A stretch of 64,000 bases of DNA from Arenibacter certesii DSM 19833. GTDB lineage: Bacteria > Bacteroidota > Bacteroidia > Flavobacteriales > Flavobacteriaceae. Below the pieces are notes generated by a model, which was given only the letters and a program-made list of their open reading frames with translations, did not search any database and had not been told where the DNA came from. The position numbers were made by a program, and so were the translations under genes. The stretch covers positions 1 through 64,000 of the forward strand of contig NZ_AUCB01000028.1 in assembly GCF_000429545.1 (NCBI RefSeq). Direction: 5' to 3'. Every line of letters starts with the position of its first letter. Within the stretch, counting starts at the first letter, position 1. Below are positions 18,367-28,438 of the stretch, one piece after another.

Positions 18367-20667
18367 ATGCATTATTTGTATAGTCTAGTTCTGTTAGTAT
18401 TGTTTAATGCGTGTATTCAGAACCATTTATCTAATAATACTAATCCGGTTGGAGAGTATAATGTGGTATGGGAATCACCCAGCAACGACCATAACGGATC
18501 CATGCCCATAGGAAATGGTGACATTGGATTAAACGTCTGGGTTGAACAGAGTGGCGATCTATGTTTTTACATCGGTAAGACTGATTCTTGGGGAGATAAT
18601 GGTCGTTTGCTAAAAGTTGGAAAGGTAAGGGTACAAACTGAACCAGCCCTTGTGTTTTCTGATATTGAATTCAAGCAGGAACTAGATCTTAATGATGGAA
18701 CAATTAGAATAAACGTCAAGGGGGATATGGATAATAAGCCTGTAGATATTAATCTTAATGTCTGGGTTGACGCTAATAATCCAGTTATCCATATAGATCA
18801 AAAAAGCACTATTCCTCTTGCTATGAAAGCAACTATTGAAAGATGGCGCACCAAAAAAGATACTCTTCCCGAAATAGGTGTGAGCGACCTCATGGAAAAT
18901 CGAGATATGCCTGGAAATCTGGCTAAACCTGTGATTGTTGAGCCAGATAATTTAATTCAAGGAACAAAGGATTATATTGGCTGGTATCATCATAACCAAA
19001 AGTCTGAAGGTTTCGATTTAACAAATAAACTTCAAGGTCTATCTGAATATTTTGAAGAAGATCCTATTCTGCATCGGACTTTTGGAGGAACAATTAAGAG
19101 TGTTAATGCTACTAAAATTAATGACTCTACTCTTGTTACTCCAGCATTGAAGGAGGGCAGTTTAAGCGTGCACGTTCTAACCTCGCATCCCTCTACTCCT
19201 GAAAAGTGGACGATTGCTATGGAGAAGTTAATGGCCAACACAGAGAGCATTTCGCTTGAAAAGCATTATGAAAATCATAAGAAATGGTGGAATTCCTTTT
19301 GGGATAGAAGTTGGATAAAGGCTTCACCTTCGGATAGCACAGAATTGTTAAAATCAGATAATGATGCTTTCCTGGTTTCTAGAGCATATAACTTACAGCG
19401 ATTTATAGATGCTTCTGCAGGTAGGGGGAACTTTCCTATAAAATTCAATGGCTCCCTATTTACAGTTCCCTCTGAGGGTATGCCTGGCGGACCAGACTAC
19501 CGGAGGTGGGGTCCAGGGTACTGGTGGCAAAACACTCGTTTGCCCTATCTAAGTATGACAGCTTCTGGTGATTTTGATTTGATGAAACCTCTTTTTAAAA
19601 TGTATGTCGATGAGCTACTGGAACTCTCTAAGTATAGAACTGAGAAATACTTTGGATTTGAAGGAGCTTACATGCCGGAATGTATGTATTTCTGGGGTTC
19701 GGTTTTTACCGCGGACTATGGCTGGACACCTTATGAAGAGCGAATAGATCCACTACAGGAGAGTGGTTGGCACAAATGGGAATGGGTTTCAGGACCTGAG
19801 CTCGTTTTCATGATGTTAGATTACTATGATTATACTGAAGATAAAGAGTTTCTTCAGAATAAAATTATTCCAACAGCTAATGAAATAATAAAATTTTTTA
19901 ATAATTACTATGAAACAAATGATAATGGGAAATTGGTTATGTATCCCTCAATGGCAGCAGAAACCTGGTGGGATTGCACCAATCCTATGCCTGAACTATC
20001 TGGTCTACATGGTATTACTAAAAGATTAATGGCTTTGCCAGAGGGTGCGGCCCTCGAGGTAGACAGAAAATTTTGGAAAGAAATTAATGGGAAACTGGCA
20101 GATATTCCACTTAGGAACACTCCATCGGGTAAAGCATTAGCGCCAGCTGAACGTTTTGAAGATAAACGTAACGTAGAAAACCCAGAATTATATGCCGTAT
20201 TTCCCTTTAGATTATATGGTATTGGGAATCCCAATTTAGATTATGGATTAAATGCATTGAAGCACAGGTGGGATAAGGGGGCCTTTGGCTGGAGACAAGA
20301 TGATATATTTATGGCGTACCTAGGTTTATCAGAACAGGCTAAAGAAAATATAGTTGAAAGAACCAAAAATTACGACAAAAATTCTCGTTTCCCTGCATTT
20401 TGGGGACCTAATTACGATTGGACTCCTGATCAGGACCACGGCGGCGTATTGATGAAAACTTTTCAGTCGATGTTAATGCAGGTTGATCCATACTCTTCAA
20501 AAATATACCTACTACCAGCATGGCCAATAGATTGGAATGCCGAATTTAAGTTGCACGCTCCACAGAATACAGTCATTGAAGGTCGCGTTGTAAACGGGGA
20601 AATAAAAGGGTTAAAGGTAACCCCCGCCTCTCGAAAAGACGATATTGTTTTAATACCTAATGACTAA
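18367..20667 (+). CDS. DUF5703-type glycosidase-like lipoprotein (1)
   Basis: 766 residues from the ATG at 18367, which gives a compact lipoprotein signal ([12 protein letters not shown]); an ATG at 18328 would add 13 charged residues before it. The N-terminus carries a beta-sandwich-like domain with [16 protein letters not shown]. The centre looks like an (alpha/alpha)6 barrel ([44 protein letters not shown]), ending [19 protein letters not shown] and a C-terminal beta domain ([14 protein letters not shown]). This architecture resembles GH95/GH65-type glycosidases, and the family is known as DUF5703. It shares the motifs of the protein at 35629. Its place inside an intracellular-metabolism operon ties that pathway to glycan breakdown. 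Confidence 0.75.
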   Translation: MHYLYSLVLLVLFNACIQNHLSNNTNPVGEYNVVWESPSNDHNGSMPIGNGDIGLNVWVEQSGDLCFYIGKTDSWGDNGRLLKVGKVRVQTEPALVFSDIEFKQELDLNDGTIRINVKGDMDNKPVDINLNVWVDANNPVIHIDQKSTIPLAMKATIERWRTKKDTLPEIGVSDLMENRDMPGNLAKPVIVEPDNLIQGTKDYIGWYHHNQKSEGFDLTNKLQGLSEYFEEDPILHRTFGGTIKSVNATKINDSTLVTPALKEGSLSVHVLTSHPSTPEKWTIAMEKLMANTESISLEKHYENHKKWWNSFWDRSWIKASPSDSTELLKSDNDAFLVSRAYNLQRFIDASAGRGNFPIKFNGSLFTVPSEGMPGGPDYRRWGPGYWWQNTRLPYLSMTASGDFDLMKPLFKMYVDELLELSKYRTEKYFGFEGAYMPECMYFWGSVFTADYGWTPYEERIDPLQESGWHKWEWVSGPELVFMMLDYYDYTEDKEFLQNKIIPTANEIIKFFNNYYETNDNGKLVMYPSMAAETWWDCTNPMPELSGLHGITKRLMALPEGAALEVDRKFWKEINGKLADIPLRNTPSGKALAPAERFEDKRNVENPELYAVFPFRLYGIGNPNLDYGLNALKHRWDKGAFGWRQDDIFMAYLGLSEQAKENIVERTKNYDKNSRFPAFWGPNYDWTPDQDHGGVLMKTFQSMLMQVDPYSSKIYLLPAWPIDWNAEFKLHAPQNTVIEGRVVNGEIKGLKVTPASRKDDIVLIPND

Positions 20668-20678
20668 AAATCAAAACT

Positions 20679-21221
20679 ATGCCAGAAAATACACCTTTAG
20701 AGGAACACAAAAACATCAAGCTTTTCAATACAGAGGATTGGTTGTACGAAGATTTTGAAATAGGACTTAAAGCTAGATCTATAAGCAGAACCATTTCTGA
20801 GGGAGAAGCCATGATGTTCAATGGTCTGGTGATGGATATGCACCCTTATGTTGCCGATGAAACCTTTGCCAGGGAAGAAGGGATGTTCGGAAAAAGATTG
20901 GTCGCAGGGGCTATGGTCTTTAGCCTTGGACTGGGATTAATGGCCCATAACAACATACATACCTTTAGCTATGGATACGATAAACTAAGGTTTATAAAGC
21001 CCGTATTTATCGGCGACACGATTTATACGGTCCGTACACATTTGACCAAGTTCCCAAAATTTCAAAAGATGGGGCTCGTTACGGTAAGCTATGAAGTGTA
21101 TAAACATCCCGGGGAATTGGTGTTATATTGCGAACATTTGCAGACGGTAAAGTATAGGAGCCAAAAAAAAATTATAAAAAAAATAGTTTATGAAACCACT
21201 GGATGGCATTTTGGTCGTTGA
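20679..21221 (+). CDS. MaoC-like hotdog-fold dehydratase (1), degenerate active site
   Basis: 180 residues. Hotdog-fold MaoC features: [40 protein letters not shown] and [19 protein letters not shown]. In MaoC hydratases the active site reads Asp-x-x-Pro-x-His before a second Asp. Here the aligned segment is [13 protein letters not shown], which keeps D53 and D60 but has V58 where His is expected. It may be a non-catalytic partner of the MaoC protein at 24689, which keeps both residues. Its 3' end overlaps the next gene's start by 32 bp, implying coupled translation. Confidence 0.8.
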   Translation: MPENTPLEEHKNIKLFNTEDWLYEDFEIGLKARSISRTISEGEAMMFNGLVMDMHPYVADETFAREEGMFGKRLVAGAMVFSLGLGLMAHNNIHTFSYGYDKLRFIKPVFIGDTIYTVRTHLTKFPKFQKMGLVTVSYEVYKHPGELVLYCEHLQTVKYRSQKKIIKKIVYETTGWHFGR

Positions 21222-22332
21222 TTTGAGTCAGTTCTTGTCCGGTCCCTCGGCAAGCTTAAAGCTGGCCGATTTGGGAGCACGGGTCATTAAGATAGAAAGG
21301 CCGGTAATAGGGGATATTTGCCGTTCTTTATACGTTTCCAATGTGAGTATAAACGGTGAATCCACTGTTTTTCATGCAATAAACCGAAATAAGGAAAGTT
21401 TTGCTGCCGATCTGAAAAATGAAATAGATAAAACTCGTGTACTACGGTTAATAGAAAAAGCTGATATAGTAATTCATAATTTTAGACCAGGTGTTATTAA
21501 TCGTTTAGGGCTAGATTATGAAAGGGTTAAAAAGGTGAATTCGACCATTCTTTATGGGGAAATATCTGGTTATGGAAAAGAGGGGCCTTGGAAGGATAAG
21601 CCTGGGCAGGATTTGTTGGTACAATCTTTATCTGGGGTTACATGGTTGAGCGGTAACAAAAACGACGGGCCAGTCCCAATGGGATTGGCTATTGTAGATA
21701 TTTTGACCGGTGCACATTTGGTACAGGGACTCCTAGCTGCTTTAATACGAAAAGGTGTTGACGGGAAAGGGGCGAAAATTGAGGTTAGCATGATGGAATC
21801 TGTTGTTGACCTTCAATTTGAAACCATAACCACTTATTTTATGGATGGAGGACAGCCAACCGAACGCACGGAAAGTAATAATGCGCATGCCTATCTCGGA
21901 GCACCTTACGGAATATACAAAACGGGAAACGGTCATTTGGCATTGGCCATGGGACAGATACCTGTTTTGGGCGAGCTGCTGGGCTGTAAAAAATTATTGA
22001 AATACAAGAAAACAGCTTCTTGGTTTGATCAAAGAGATGAAATAAAAGATGTCTTATCAAAACATTTGATCCAAGAAACTACGCAAAAATGGATGTCGGT
22101 GCTGGAACCGGCAGATATTTGGTGTGCCGATGTAATGGATTGGGAGACATTGTTTCAAAGCGAAGGTTATAAAATATTGAATATGGAACAGGAAGTTCAG
22201 ATGACCGATGGGTTTCGTTTTAAAACTACGCGCTGTCCCATCCGTATTGATGGACAACTATTGGTGTCTGATAAAGGTACTCCAATTTTAGGAGAGCACA
22301 CAGAAAAGATTGCAAAAGAATTTATGTTATAA
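21190..22332 (+). CDS. CaiB/BaiF family III CoA-transferase (2)
   Basis: 380 residues, the same length as the transferase at 17172 and collinear with it. Motifs: [65 protein letters not shown] and [16 protein letters not shown] with catalytic D170. Family III transferases form interlocked dimers, and some (for example the SmtAB pair of Chloroflexus) are heteromers of two paralogues, so these two may assemble together. The start was chosen at [15 protein letters not shown], which aligns with its paralogue. Confidence 0.9.
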   Translation: MKPLDGILVVDLSQFLSGPSASLKLADLGARVIKIERPVIGDICRSLYVSNVSINGESTVFHAINRNKESFAADLKNEIDKTRVLRLIEKADIVIHNFRPGVINRLGLDYERVKKVNSTILYGEISGYGKEGPWKDKPGQDLLVQSLSGVTWLSGNKNDGPVPMGLAIVDILTGAHLVQGLLAALIRKGVDGKGAKIEVSMMESVVDLQFETITTYFMDGGQPTERTESNNAHAYLGAPYGIYKTGNGHLALAMGQIPVLGELLGCKKLLKYKKTASWFDQRDEIKDVLSKHLIQETTQKWMSVLEPADIWCADVMDWETLFQSEGYKILNMEQEVQMTDGFRFKTTRCPIRIDGQLLVSDKGTPILGEHTEKIAKEFML

Positions 22333-22340
22333 TTATTAAT

Positions 22341-23576
22341 ATGTCAAATACATTTAGAGTTGCTGTTAGAAAATTTGGTCCTTTTGAAAGCACAATAGAG
22401 AAAATATGGAAAGGTTTCTGTAAGGAATCAGGGTGTTCTATGAAACTTGAGGCTCTTCCAATGGATCTAAGTGACTTGTATGAAGCTACTTTGGGTAAAG
22501 GAGACGGATTGAATAAAGGAGATTGGGACGTTACCAATATTAATACAGATTGGATTATGGAAGCCGATCAGAAGAATTGCCTCGAAGATTTAACTCCATG
22601 GATAAGCTCCAATCCGCCCGATGATTATCCTGAAGGCTGGTCCGATTCTTTGCTGTCTATGCAAAGATTTAATCAGCGAATATTAGGTTTGCCCTTTCAT
22701 GATGGGCCTGAATGTCTCATTTATAGAAGGGATTTATTTAATGACCCAAAGGAGAAGGAGGCGTTTAACATGAAGTATAAACGAGAGCTACTTCCACCTG
22801 CAACATGGAAGGAATTTCACGAAGTGGCGCGTTTCTTCAACAGGCCCACACAAAACCTATACGGTACCGCCTTCGCCCTGTATCCTGATGGACACAACAC
22901 GGTTTTTGATTTTAGTCTTCAATTGTGGACAAGAGGAGGTGAATTGGTTAACGGGGATGAGCAAATAAATATAAATACTCCCGAAGCCGAAGATGGGCTT
23001 AAATTTTATCGAGAAATTGTTCGAGATGAGTTGGCAATGCATCCTGGTTCTGTCAATTTTGATTCCGTGCAATTGGGTAGTGCCTTTGCCAATGGTGAGA
23101 TTTCAATGATGGTCAATTGGTTCGGATTTGCCTCGATATGCGAGGTGCATCATGAATCCAAGGTAAAGGGATGTGTCGATATTACAAATATTCCGGCAGG
23201 TCGTTCAGGAAAGGGGTTTTCTCTAAATGTCTATTGGTTGTATGCTATAGGAAAAGGAAGCAAATATAAAAAAATAGCTTATGATTTTATCCGCTATGCG
23301 GTCAACGCAAATAATGATAAACTTCTAACCTTGGAAGGAGGAATCGGTTGTAGAAAATCTACATGGGTTGATCGGGAAATAAATGAGAAAATATCCTATT
23401 ACCATAAACTCGGATTGCTCCATGAAAATGCACGGACCTTGCCCCAAAAATCCAACTGGAATGAAATTTCAGAGGTTTTGGACCAAATGGTGATAAGCCT
23501 GCTTTCAACTGATAGAACCGAAAAAGAGTTATTGAAGGAAGCACAAAAGGAAATTGACCAATTAAAGAGAAAATAA
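22341..23576 (+). CDS. substrate-binding-protein-like protein without signal peptide (2)
   Basis: 411 residues with family 1 solute-binding-protein character: DWDVTNINTDWIMEADQKNC, LEDLTPWISSNPPDDYPEG, LPFHDGPECLIYRRDLFND, and FANGEISMMVNWFGFASICE. It starts MSNTFRVAVRKFGPFESTIE with no hydrophobic signal, and no ABC permease or ATPase is encoded anywhere in the window. It is more diverged from the protein at 16020 than the two CoA-transferases are from each other. The stop overlaps the next start (TAATG). Confidence 0.8.
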   Translation: MSNTFRVAVRKFGPFESTIEKIWKGFCKESGCSMKLEALPMDLSDLYEATLGKGDGLNKGDWDVTNINTDWIMEADQKNCLEDLTPWISSNPPDDYPEGWSDSLLSMQRFNQRILGLPFHDGPECLIYRRDLFNDPKEKEAFNMKYKRELLPPATWKEFHEVARFFNRPTQNLYGTAFALYPDGHNTVFDFSLQLWTRGGELVNGDEQININTPEAEDGLKFYREIVRDELAMHPGSVNFDSVQLGSAFANGEISMMVNWFGFASICEVHHESKVKGCVDITNIPAGRSGKGFSLNVYWLYAIGKGSKYKKIAYDFIRYAVNANNDKLLTLEGGIGCRKSTWVDREINEKISYYHKLGLLHENARTLPQKSNWNEISEVLDQMVISLLSTDRTEKELLKEAQKEIDQLKRK

Positions 23577-24631
23577 TGAATATCTCATCAAGATCAATAT
23601 TGCCCGAAACGGAAATTCCCATAGTCATAATAGGCGCTGGTGGCATTGTAAAAGATGCCCATTTGCCAGCTTATGCCAAGGCAGGCTTTAAGGTTCTAGG
23701 TATATATGACATTGAGAAAAAAAATGCGGAGCTCCTTGCCCGAAAGTTTGAAGTGCCACAAATATGTGATACCATTGAGGAGCTTATCGAATTAGGCATC
23801 AAGAACAAAGCCGTTTTTGATGTAGCCGTACCCGCTGCAGAGATAATACCTATTCTTTCGGTACTTCCCGATAATGCAGCGGTACTCATTCAGAAGCCCA
23901 TGGGGGAAAATTTAATGGAGGCAGAAAAAATCTTATCCCTTTGTAGGCAAAAGGAGTTGGTGGCAGCCATTAACTTTCAATTGCGATATGCACCCTTCGT
24001 AAATGCGGCACGAACTATAATTGATTCAGGTGCCATTGGCGATGTTTATGATATGGAAGTAAAACTTTGCGCGTTTACGCCATGGCACCTTTGGGATTTC
24101 TTAACTAAGACACCCAGAGTTGAAATATTATATCACAGCATCCATTATATCGATTTAGTCCGTTCAATTTTGGGAGACCCTGACCGAGTTATGGCAAAAA
24201 CGGTAAGGCATCCAACAACTACAGTGGCCCAAACAAAGAGTACAGTTATTATGGACTATGGTGATACAATTAGCGCAACAATCATAACGAACCATGATCA
24301 TGATTTTGGTCCAAGACACCAACAAAGTTACATCAAATGGGAAGGAACAAAGGGAGTTATATATGCGAGAATGGGTTTGCTCTTGGACTATCCTAACGGG
24401 GTTTCTGATGAATTTGAATATGGGATAAAAGATGTCAATGGAAATACCGAATGGAAAACGGTGGATTTGAAAGGTTCTTGGTTTCCGGATGCCTTTATAG
24501 GAACAATGGGATCTTTAATGCGGTTTATGGAAGGTTCCGAAATGGAATTACCTACATCCGTGGAAGATGCTATTAAGACCATGGAAGCGGTTGAAAACGC
24601 ATACATGTCTAGTAATGGCAATTTAAGATGA
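23576..24631 (+). CDS. Gfo/Idh/MocA-family NAD(P)-dependent oxidoreductase
   Basis: 351 residues. Rossmann domain with VIIGAGGIVKDAHLPAYAKA and an acidic segment after beta2 (YDIEKKNAELLARKF) favouring NAD. The usual EKP motif reads IQKPMGENL here, keeping the lysine. The C-terminal domain has VNFQ-like AINFQLRYAP and HSIHYIDLVRSILG, which carries the family Asp. The family oxidises or reduces sugars and cyclitols. In this operon it would generate a keto sugar or lactone feeding the CoA-thioester steps, though that link is inferred. One-base overlap with the preceding gene. Confidence 0.88.
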   Translation: MNISSRSILPETEIPIVIIGAGGIVKDAHLPAYAKAGFKVLGIYDIEKKNAELLARKFEVPQICDTIEELIELGIKNKAVFDVAVPAAEIIPILSVLPDNAAVLIQKPMGENLMEAEKILSLCRQKELVAAINFQLRYAPFVNAARTIIDSGAIGDVYDMEVKLCAFTPWHLWDFLTKTPRVEILYHSIHYIDLVRSILGDPDRVMAKTVRHPTTTVAQTKSTVIMDYGDTISATIITNHDHDFGPRHQQSYIKWEGTKGVIYARMGLLLDYPNGVSDEFEYGIKDVNGNTEWKTVDLKGSWFPDAFIGTMGSLMRFMEGSEMELPTSVEDAIKTMEAVENAYMSSNGNLR

Positions 24632-24688
24632 ATATAAAAATTGCATTGAGATTTAAATTTACCATAAACAATTAAACAATAATGAACT

Positions 24689-25147
24689 ATGCAGATTAAA
24701 TCCGAATTCTTTGAGGAATACGTCTTAGGTGATTCAAGGGAAACTCTTGGAAGAACAATTACTGAAACAGATTTTATAATTCATGCAGGTCAGACTGGAG
24801 ATTTTTTTCCACACCATATGGACGCCGAGTGGTGCAAGACCCAACCTTTTAAACAACGCATTGCACACGGAACCTTGACATTTAGTGTTGCCATCGGAAT
24901 GACAGCTACCCAAATTAATCCAGAAGCATTTTCAAAAGGATATGATCGTCTTCGGTTTATAAAACCAGTTTATATAGGTGATACTATTTATGTAAAAGTG
25001 GCGATATCACATAAAGAAGATACTAAAAAACCGCATTATGGTCAGGTCACTGAGCATGTAGAAGTACTCAATCAACGTGATGAAGTTGTATTGGTTTGCG
25101 ACCATATTTTATTAGCAAAGAAAAAAGAAATCAAGACAAACAAATAG
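24689..25147 (+). CDS. MaoC-like hotdog-fold dehydratase (2), canonical active site
   Basis: 152 residues, compact single hotdog. The catalytic segment [14 protein letters not shown] has D38 and H43 in the spacing of R-specific enoyl-CoA hydratases. [16 protein letters not shown] and [17 protein letters not shown] complete the fold and closely parallel the protein at 20679. It would hydrate or dehydrate an acyl-CoA made by the CoA-transferases. It lies 57 bp after the oxidoreductase gene and is followed directly by the GH95 gene. Confidence 0.85.
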   Translation: MQIKSEFFEEYVLGDSRETLGRTITETDFIIHAGQTGDFFPHHMDAEWCKTQPFKQRIAHGTLTFSVAIGMTATQINPEAFSKGYDRLRFIKPVYIGDTIYVKVAISHKEDTKKPHYGQVTEHVEVLNQRDEVVLVCDHILLAKKKEIKTNK

Positions 25148-25155
25148 TTATACAG

Positions 25156-27564
25156 ATGGATTTTATTTTTAAAAAGTATACTTCTTTTTTTAAGAATTTA
25201 GCAGTAGGATTTCTTATTTTATTTTTTTGGCTTATTTATTCATGCTCTAATACCACTATAAACGAACCTAAGAATAACCAATCCATTTGGTTTGAGAATC
25301 CTGCAAATAATTGGAATGAAGCTATTCCTATTGGTAATGGTACTTTAGGAGGAATGGTCTATGGAGGTATTGAATCAGATACCATCAAAATTAATGAAGA
25401 AACCCTTTGGTCTGGTGGTCCACGAGATCTTCAAAATCTTACAGCGATAAATTATCTTCCTCGTATTAGGAAATTGTTACTTGAACACAAGACAAAAGAA
25501 GCAGAAGCATTGATTGACTCCACCATGCTGGGTGAATATAATGAATGTTACCTGCCTATGGGCGACCTTATAATAAGTCAAATTAGCGAAGGTAAAGCAA
25601 CGAATTATAAACGCCAACTTGATCTTAACAAAGGAATTGTTGATGTTACCTATAATCTGGATAATGTAATCTATAAAAAGGAAGTATTTGCATCATTCCC
25701 AGACAAAGCGATTATTGTAAAAATGAGTGCTGATAAATCTGGACAACTTAATTTCTCAACATCATTAACAAGTTTATTAAAACACTCGGTTGAAATTAAG
25801 GATAATAGAATTATTTTAAGTGGTAACGCTCCAAAGCACGCTTATCCACACTACCTTGGTAAAAAGGATGCATTATATGAGGAAGGATACGGAATGCGTT
25901 TTAATATGGTTCTTCATATAAGAAATAAAGGAGGAAACGTGACAACTGAAAAAGATAAGTTAATTGTCCAAAATGCAGATGAAGTAGAACTTTTATTTAC
26001 TGCTACAACCAGCTTTAATGGTTACGATAAAGATCCTGTAAAAGATGGAAAAGACTATGAACAAATTGCTAAAAACACTGTTGAATCGCTATCGAAAACA
26101 GACTATTCTAAATTAAAAAGCCGCCACCTTAAAGATTACAAAGGGTTGTATGACAGAGTGAGTATAGATTTAGGAAAGTCTTCCAAAGATTCGATTCCTA
26201 CGGATGAAAGAATAAAGTCGTTCAGTCCAGGAACCGACCCTAGTCTAACCGCTTTATATTATCAGTTTGGTCGCTATCTACTAATTTCTAGTTCACGCCC
26301 AGGAGAATTTGCCCAACCCGCAAATTTACAGGGGATTTGGAGTCGATTATTACAACCTGCATGGAGTGCTAACTGGACATTGAATTGTAATGCCCAAATT
26401 AATTATTGGCCAGTAGAAACCGCCAACCTGTCTGAGTTACATTTACCGCTTGTGGAACTCACAAAAGAACTTTCGGTAGATGGAGCAAAAACTGCCAGAA
26501 ATATGTACGAAGCAAATGGATGGATTGCGCATCATAATGCTGATATTTGGAGAACAACCTCTCCCGTTGGAGGATCGGGATTGTGGGCCATTTATCAAGT
26601 GGGGAGTGCTTGGTTATGCCATCATCTTTGGGAACATTATGAATTTACTCAAGATAAGGAATACTTGAAAGAAGTGTATCCTATTATGAAAGGCGCAGCA
26701 CAATTTTATTTGGATAATTTACAAAGGGATGAAGATGGTTTTTTGGTAACAAACCCTTCGGAATCTTTTGAAAATTATTTTGTAAAACCAGATGGTGAAA
26801 AAGGATGGGCATGCGTAGGTGCAACACAAGATATGCAGATTATTAGGGATCTATTTCAGAATTGCAAACTAGCAATTTCTGAATTAGATACAGATAAGGA
26901 ATTTGGTGTGAAATTGGACGCGTATCTAAGCCAGTTATTGCCCATGCGTATTAGCCCTAGCACAGGAAGACTCCAGGAATGGAAAGACGACTGGAAGGCC
27001 GCAACGCCATTTGCCGGGCAGGTAGCACATGGCTGGGGCTTGGCGGTCGGCAATCAAATCTCCCCTCGTACAACTCCTGAATTGGCTGAAGCCTTTACCA
27101 AAACCCTTGAATACCGAAAGCCTTGGGAAGCCAATAATAGCGGAAGTTGGACAGGAAGCTTCTCGGCAAAGTTCTGGGCCAGGTTGGGTAATGAGGAAAT
27201 GCTGCAAAAGGTACTTGACGAACATTTTGAAAAAGCGCTGTTTCCTAACCTTACTTCCAATTTTGGAGGGTTTTGGGAAATCGACGGAAATTTAGGTATT
27301 ACCGCTTCCATTGGTGAAATGCTGTTGCAAAGCCATGATGGAGAAATAGAGGTTTTGCCGGCACTACCTTCTTTTTATCCCAACGGTAAAGTAGAAGGGC
27401 TTAAGGCCAGGGGTGGGTTTACGGTGGATATGGAATGGAGCGGAGGTATTTTAAAACAGGTCCGCGTTCACTCTCAGTCAGGGGAAAAGGCAGTTTTAAG
27501 ATATGGAGAACAACTACGTGAAATTAATATTGATAAGGATAGGGATGTCAATTTTTATTTTTAA
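25156..27564 (+). CDS. GH95-family glycosidase (alpha-L-fucosidase or alpha-L-galactosidase type)
   Basis: 802 residues from the ATG at 25156, which starts a lipoprotein signal ending WLIYSC; the longer frame from 25096 overlaps the MaoC gene. N-terminal beta domain: IPIGNGTLGGMVYGGIESD and NEETLWSGGPRD. The (alpha/alpha)6 domain carries LNCNAQINYWPVETANL with N410 and N412, matching the Asn pair of bifidobacterial GH95. PSESFENYF (E536/E539) holds the likely general acid, and EIDGNLG (D710) the likely base. It is an inverting exo-enzyme on alpha-L-fucosyl-type caps. The last roughly 600 bp look clearly more GC-rich than the rest, suggesting a mosaic gene. Confidence 0.88.
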   Translation: MDFIFKKYTSFFKNLAVGFLILFFWLIYSCSNTTINEPKNNQSIWFENPANNWNEAIPIGNGTLGGMVYGGIESDTIKINEETLWSGGPRDLQNLTAINYLPRIRKLLLEHKTKEAEALIDSTMLGEYNECYLPMGDLIISQISEGKATNYKRQLDLNKGIVDVTYNLDNVIYKKEVFASFPDKAIIVKMSADKSGQLNFSTSLTSLLKHSVEIKDNRIILSGNAPKHAYPHYLGKKDALYEEGYGMRFNMVLHIRNKGGNVTTEKDKLIVQNADEVELLFTATTSFNGYDKDPVKDGKDYEQIAKNTVESLSKTDYSKLKSRHLKDYKGLYDRVSIDLGKSSKDSIPTDERIKSFSPGTDPSLTALYYQFGRYLLISSSRPGEFAQPANLQGIWSRLLQPAWSANWTLNCNAQINYWPVETANLSELHLPLVELTKELSVDGAKTARNMYEANGWIAHHNADIWRTTSPVGGSGLWAIYQVGSAWLCHHLWEHYEFTQDKEYLKEVYPIMKGAAQFYLDNLQRDEDGFLVTNPSESFENYFVKPDGEKGWACVGATQDMQIIRDLFQNCKLAISELDTDKEFGVKLDAYLSQLLPMRISPSTGRLQEWKDDWKAATPFAGQVAHGWGLAVGNQISPRTTPELAEAFTKTLEYRKPWEANNSGSWTGSFSAKFWARLGNEEMLQKVLDEHFEKALFPNLTSNFGGFWEIDGNLGITASIGEMLLQSHDGEIEVLPALPSFYPNGKVEGLKARGGFTVDMEWSGGILKQVRVHSQSGEKAVLRYGEQLREINIDKDRDVNFYF

Positions 27565-28438
27565 GTGGATTACTTTACCGGAATAGGGGGTGTAATTATT
27601 TTTTTTAAAAAGCAAGTAAAAGAGAGATTTCAATTTCTCGTAGTCTCTACCGTATTGTTCATTATGGGGATTGATAGTGATTATTCTGACTGGATGGATC
27701 ATATACCTGTCACGAAGGAACATAAAAGATATTCAAACCCTTGGCCATTTAAAAATTGACATACTTCATAGCAGTCTTTAAGGGCTCTTATCGAGAATAG
27801 GTATGGAGAAAAATATTGGATGATTTTCGGTCTTTTGTCTCCCTAAAGGGAATAATTTATTTACTACATTCTGACCAACTTCAATCCTATAGAATTTCAA
27901 TTTAATCTAAAATATCTTGGCCAAATTATACTAGTATCCGGTCAACCCTATTTTAGTAAGCCTAGGCCTTGTTCATTTTCACCTGCTCTGTATTAAAAGA
28001 TAGTTCCGTAGCTATTGGTGTATAATGATTTTTTTCATTGACCTTGACACAATCAATATAATTATTTTTGAAGGTTGATTTCTTCATTTGCACAGATCTA
28101 TTATTCCGTCCCGATGGAGAGCTATGATAGAGTAGGCGCGTCATTCTTGTTTGGGAATGAAATAATCTTAATGCGACGGGATACAATCTATTAGTTGAAC
28201 TTTTCGCAAATTTTCTTATGTCCAATCACTATTAACTTAGGCATATACCAAATTATATTATTCGAAGGCTATCAAAAATATGACTCACTTTAATTATGCA
28301 TGATTTAGATTTCTTACTAATTTAGGTCGAACTAAACGGGGAGCGTTCATACTGTATCCAATACCCAAATAGATTCAGTGGTAAATATTGCTAGTATAAA
28401 TATTCAATTTCAAGCTATAAATACTTTATTAGCAGTGG
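27565..28438. other. 870-bp stretch between GH95 gene and ECF sigma gene
   Basis: No recognisable gene. Frames at 27565-27759 (plus) and 27962-28225 (minus, 87 codons) show no family signature. A small inverted repeat (TCCCTAAAGGGA, about 27839-27850) is the only terminator-like element for the long operon upstream. This is the likely boundary between the intracellular operon and the second susCD unit. Confidence 0.4.

Noticed and set aside
27565-27759. 64-codon frame directly after the GH95 stop
   Set aside because: Starts at GTG with no ribosome site or domain; treated as read-through noise.
27962-28225. 87-codon minus-strand frame between GH95 and sigma genes
   Set aside because: No recognisable motif and random-looking composition in AT-rich DNA; mentioned only within the intergenic entry.
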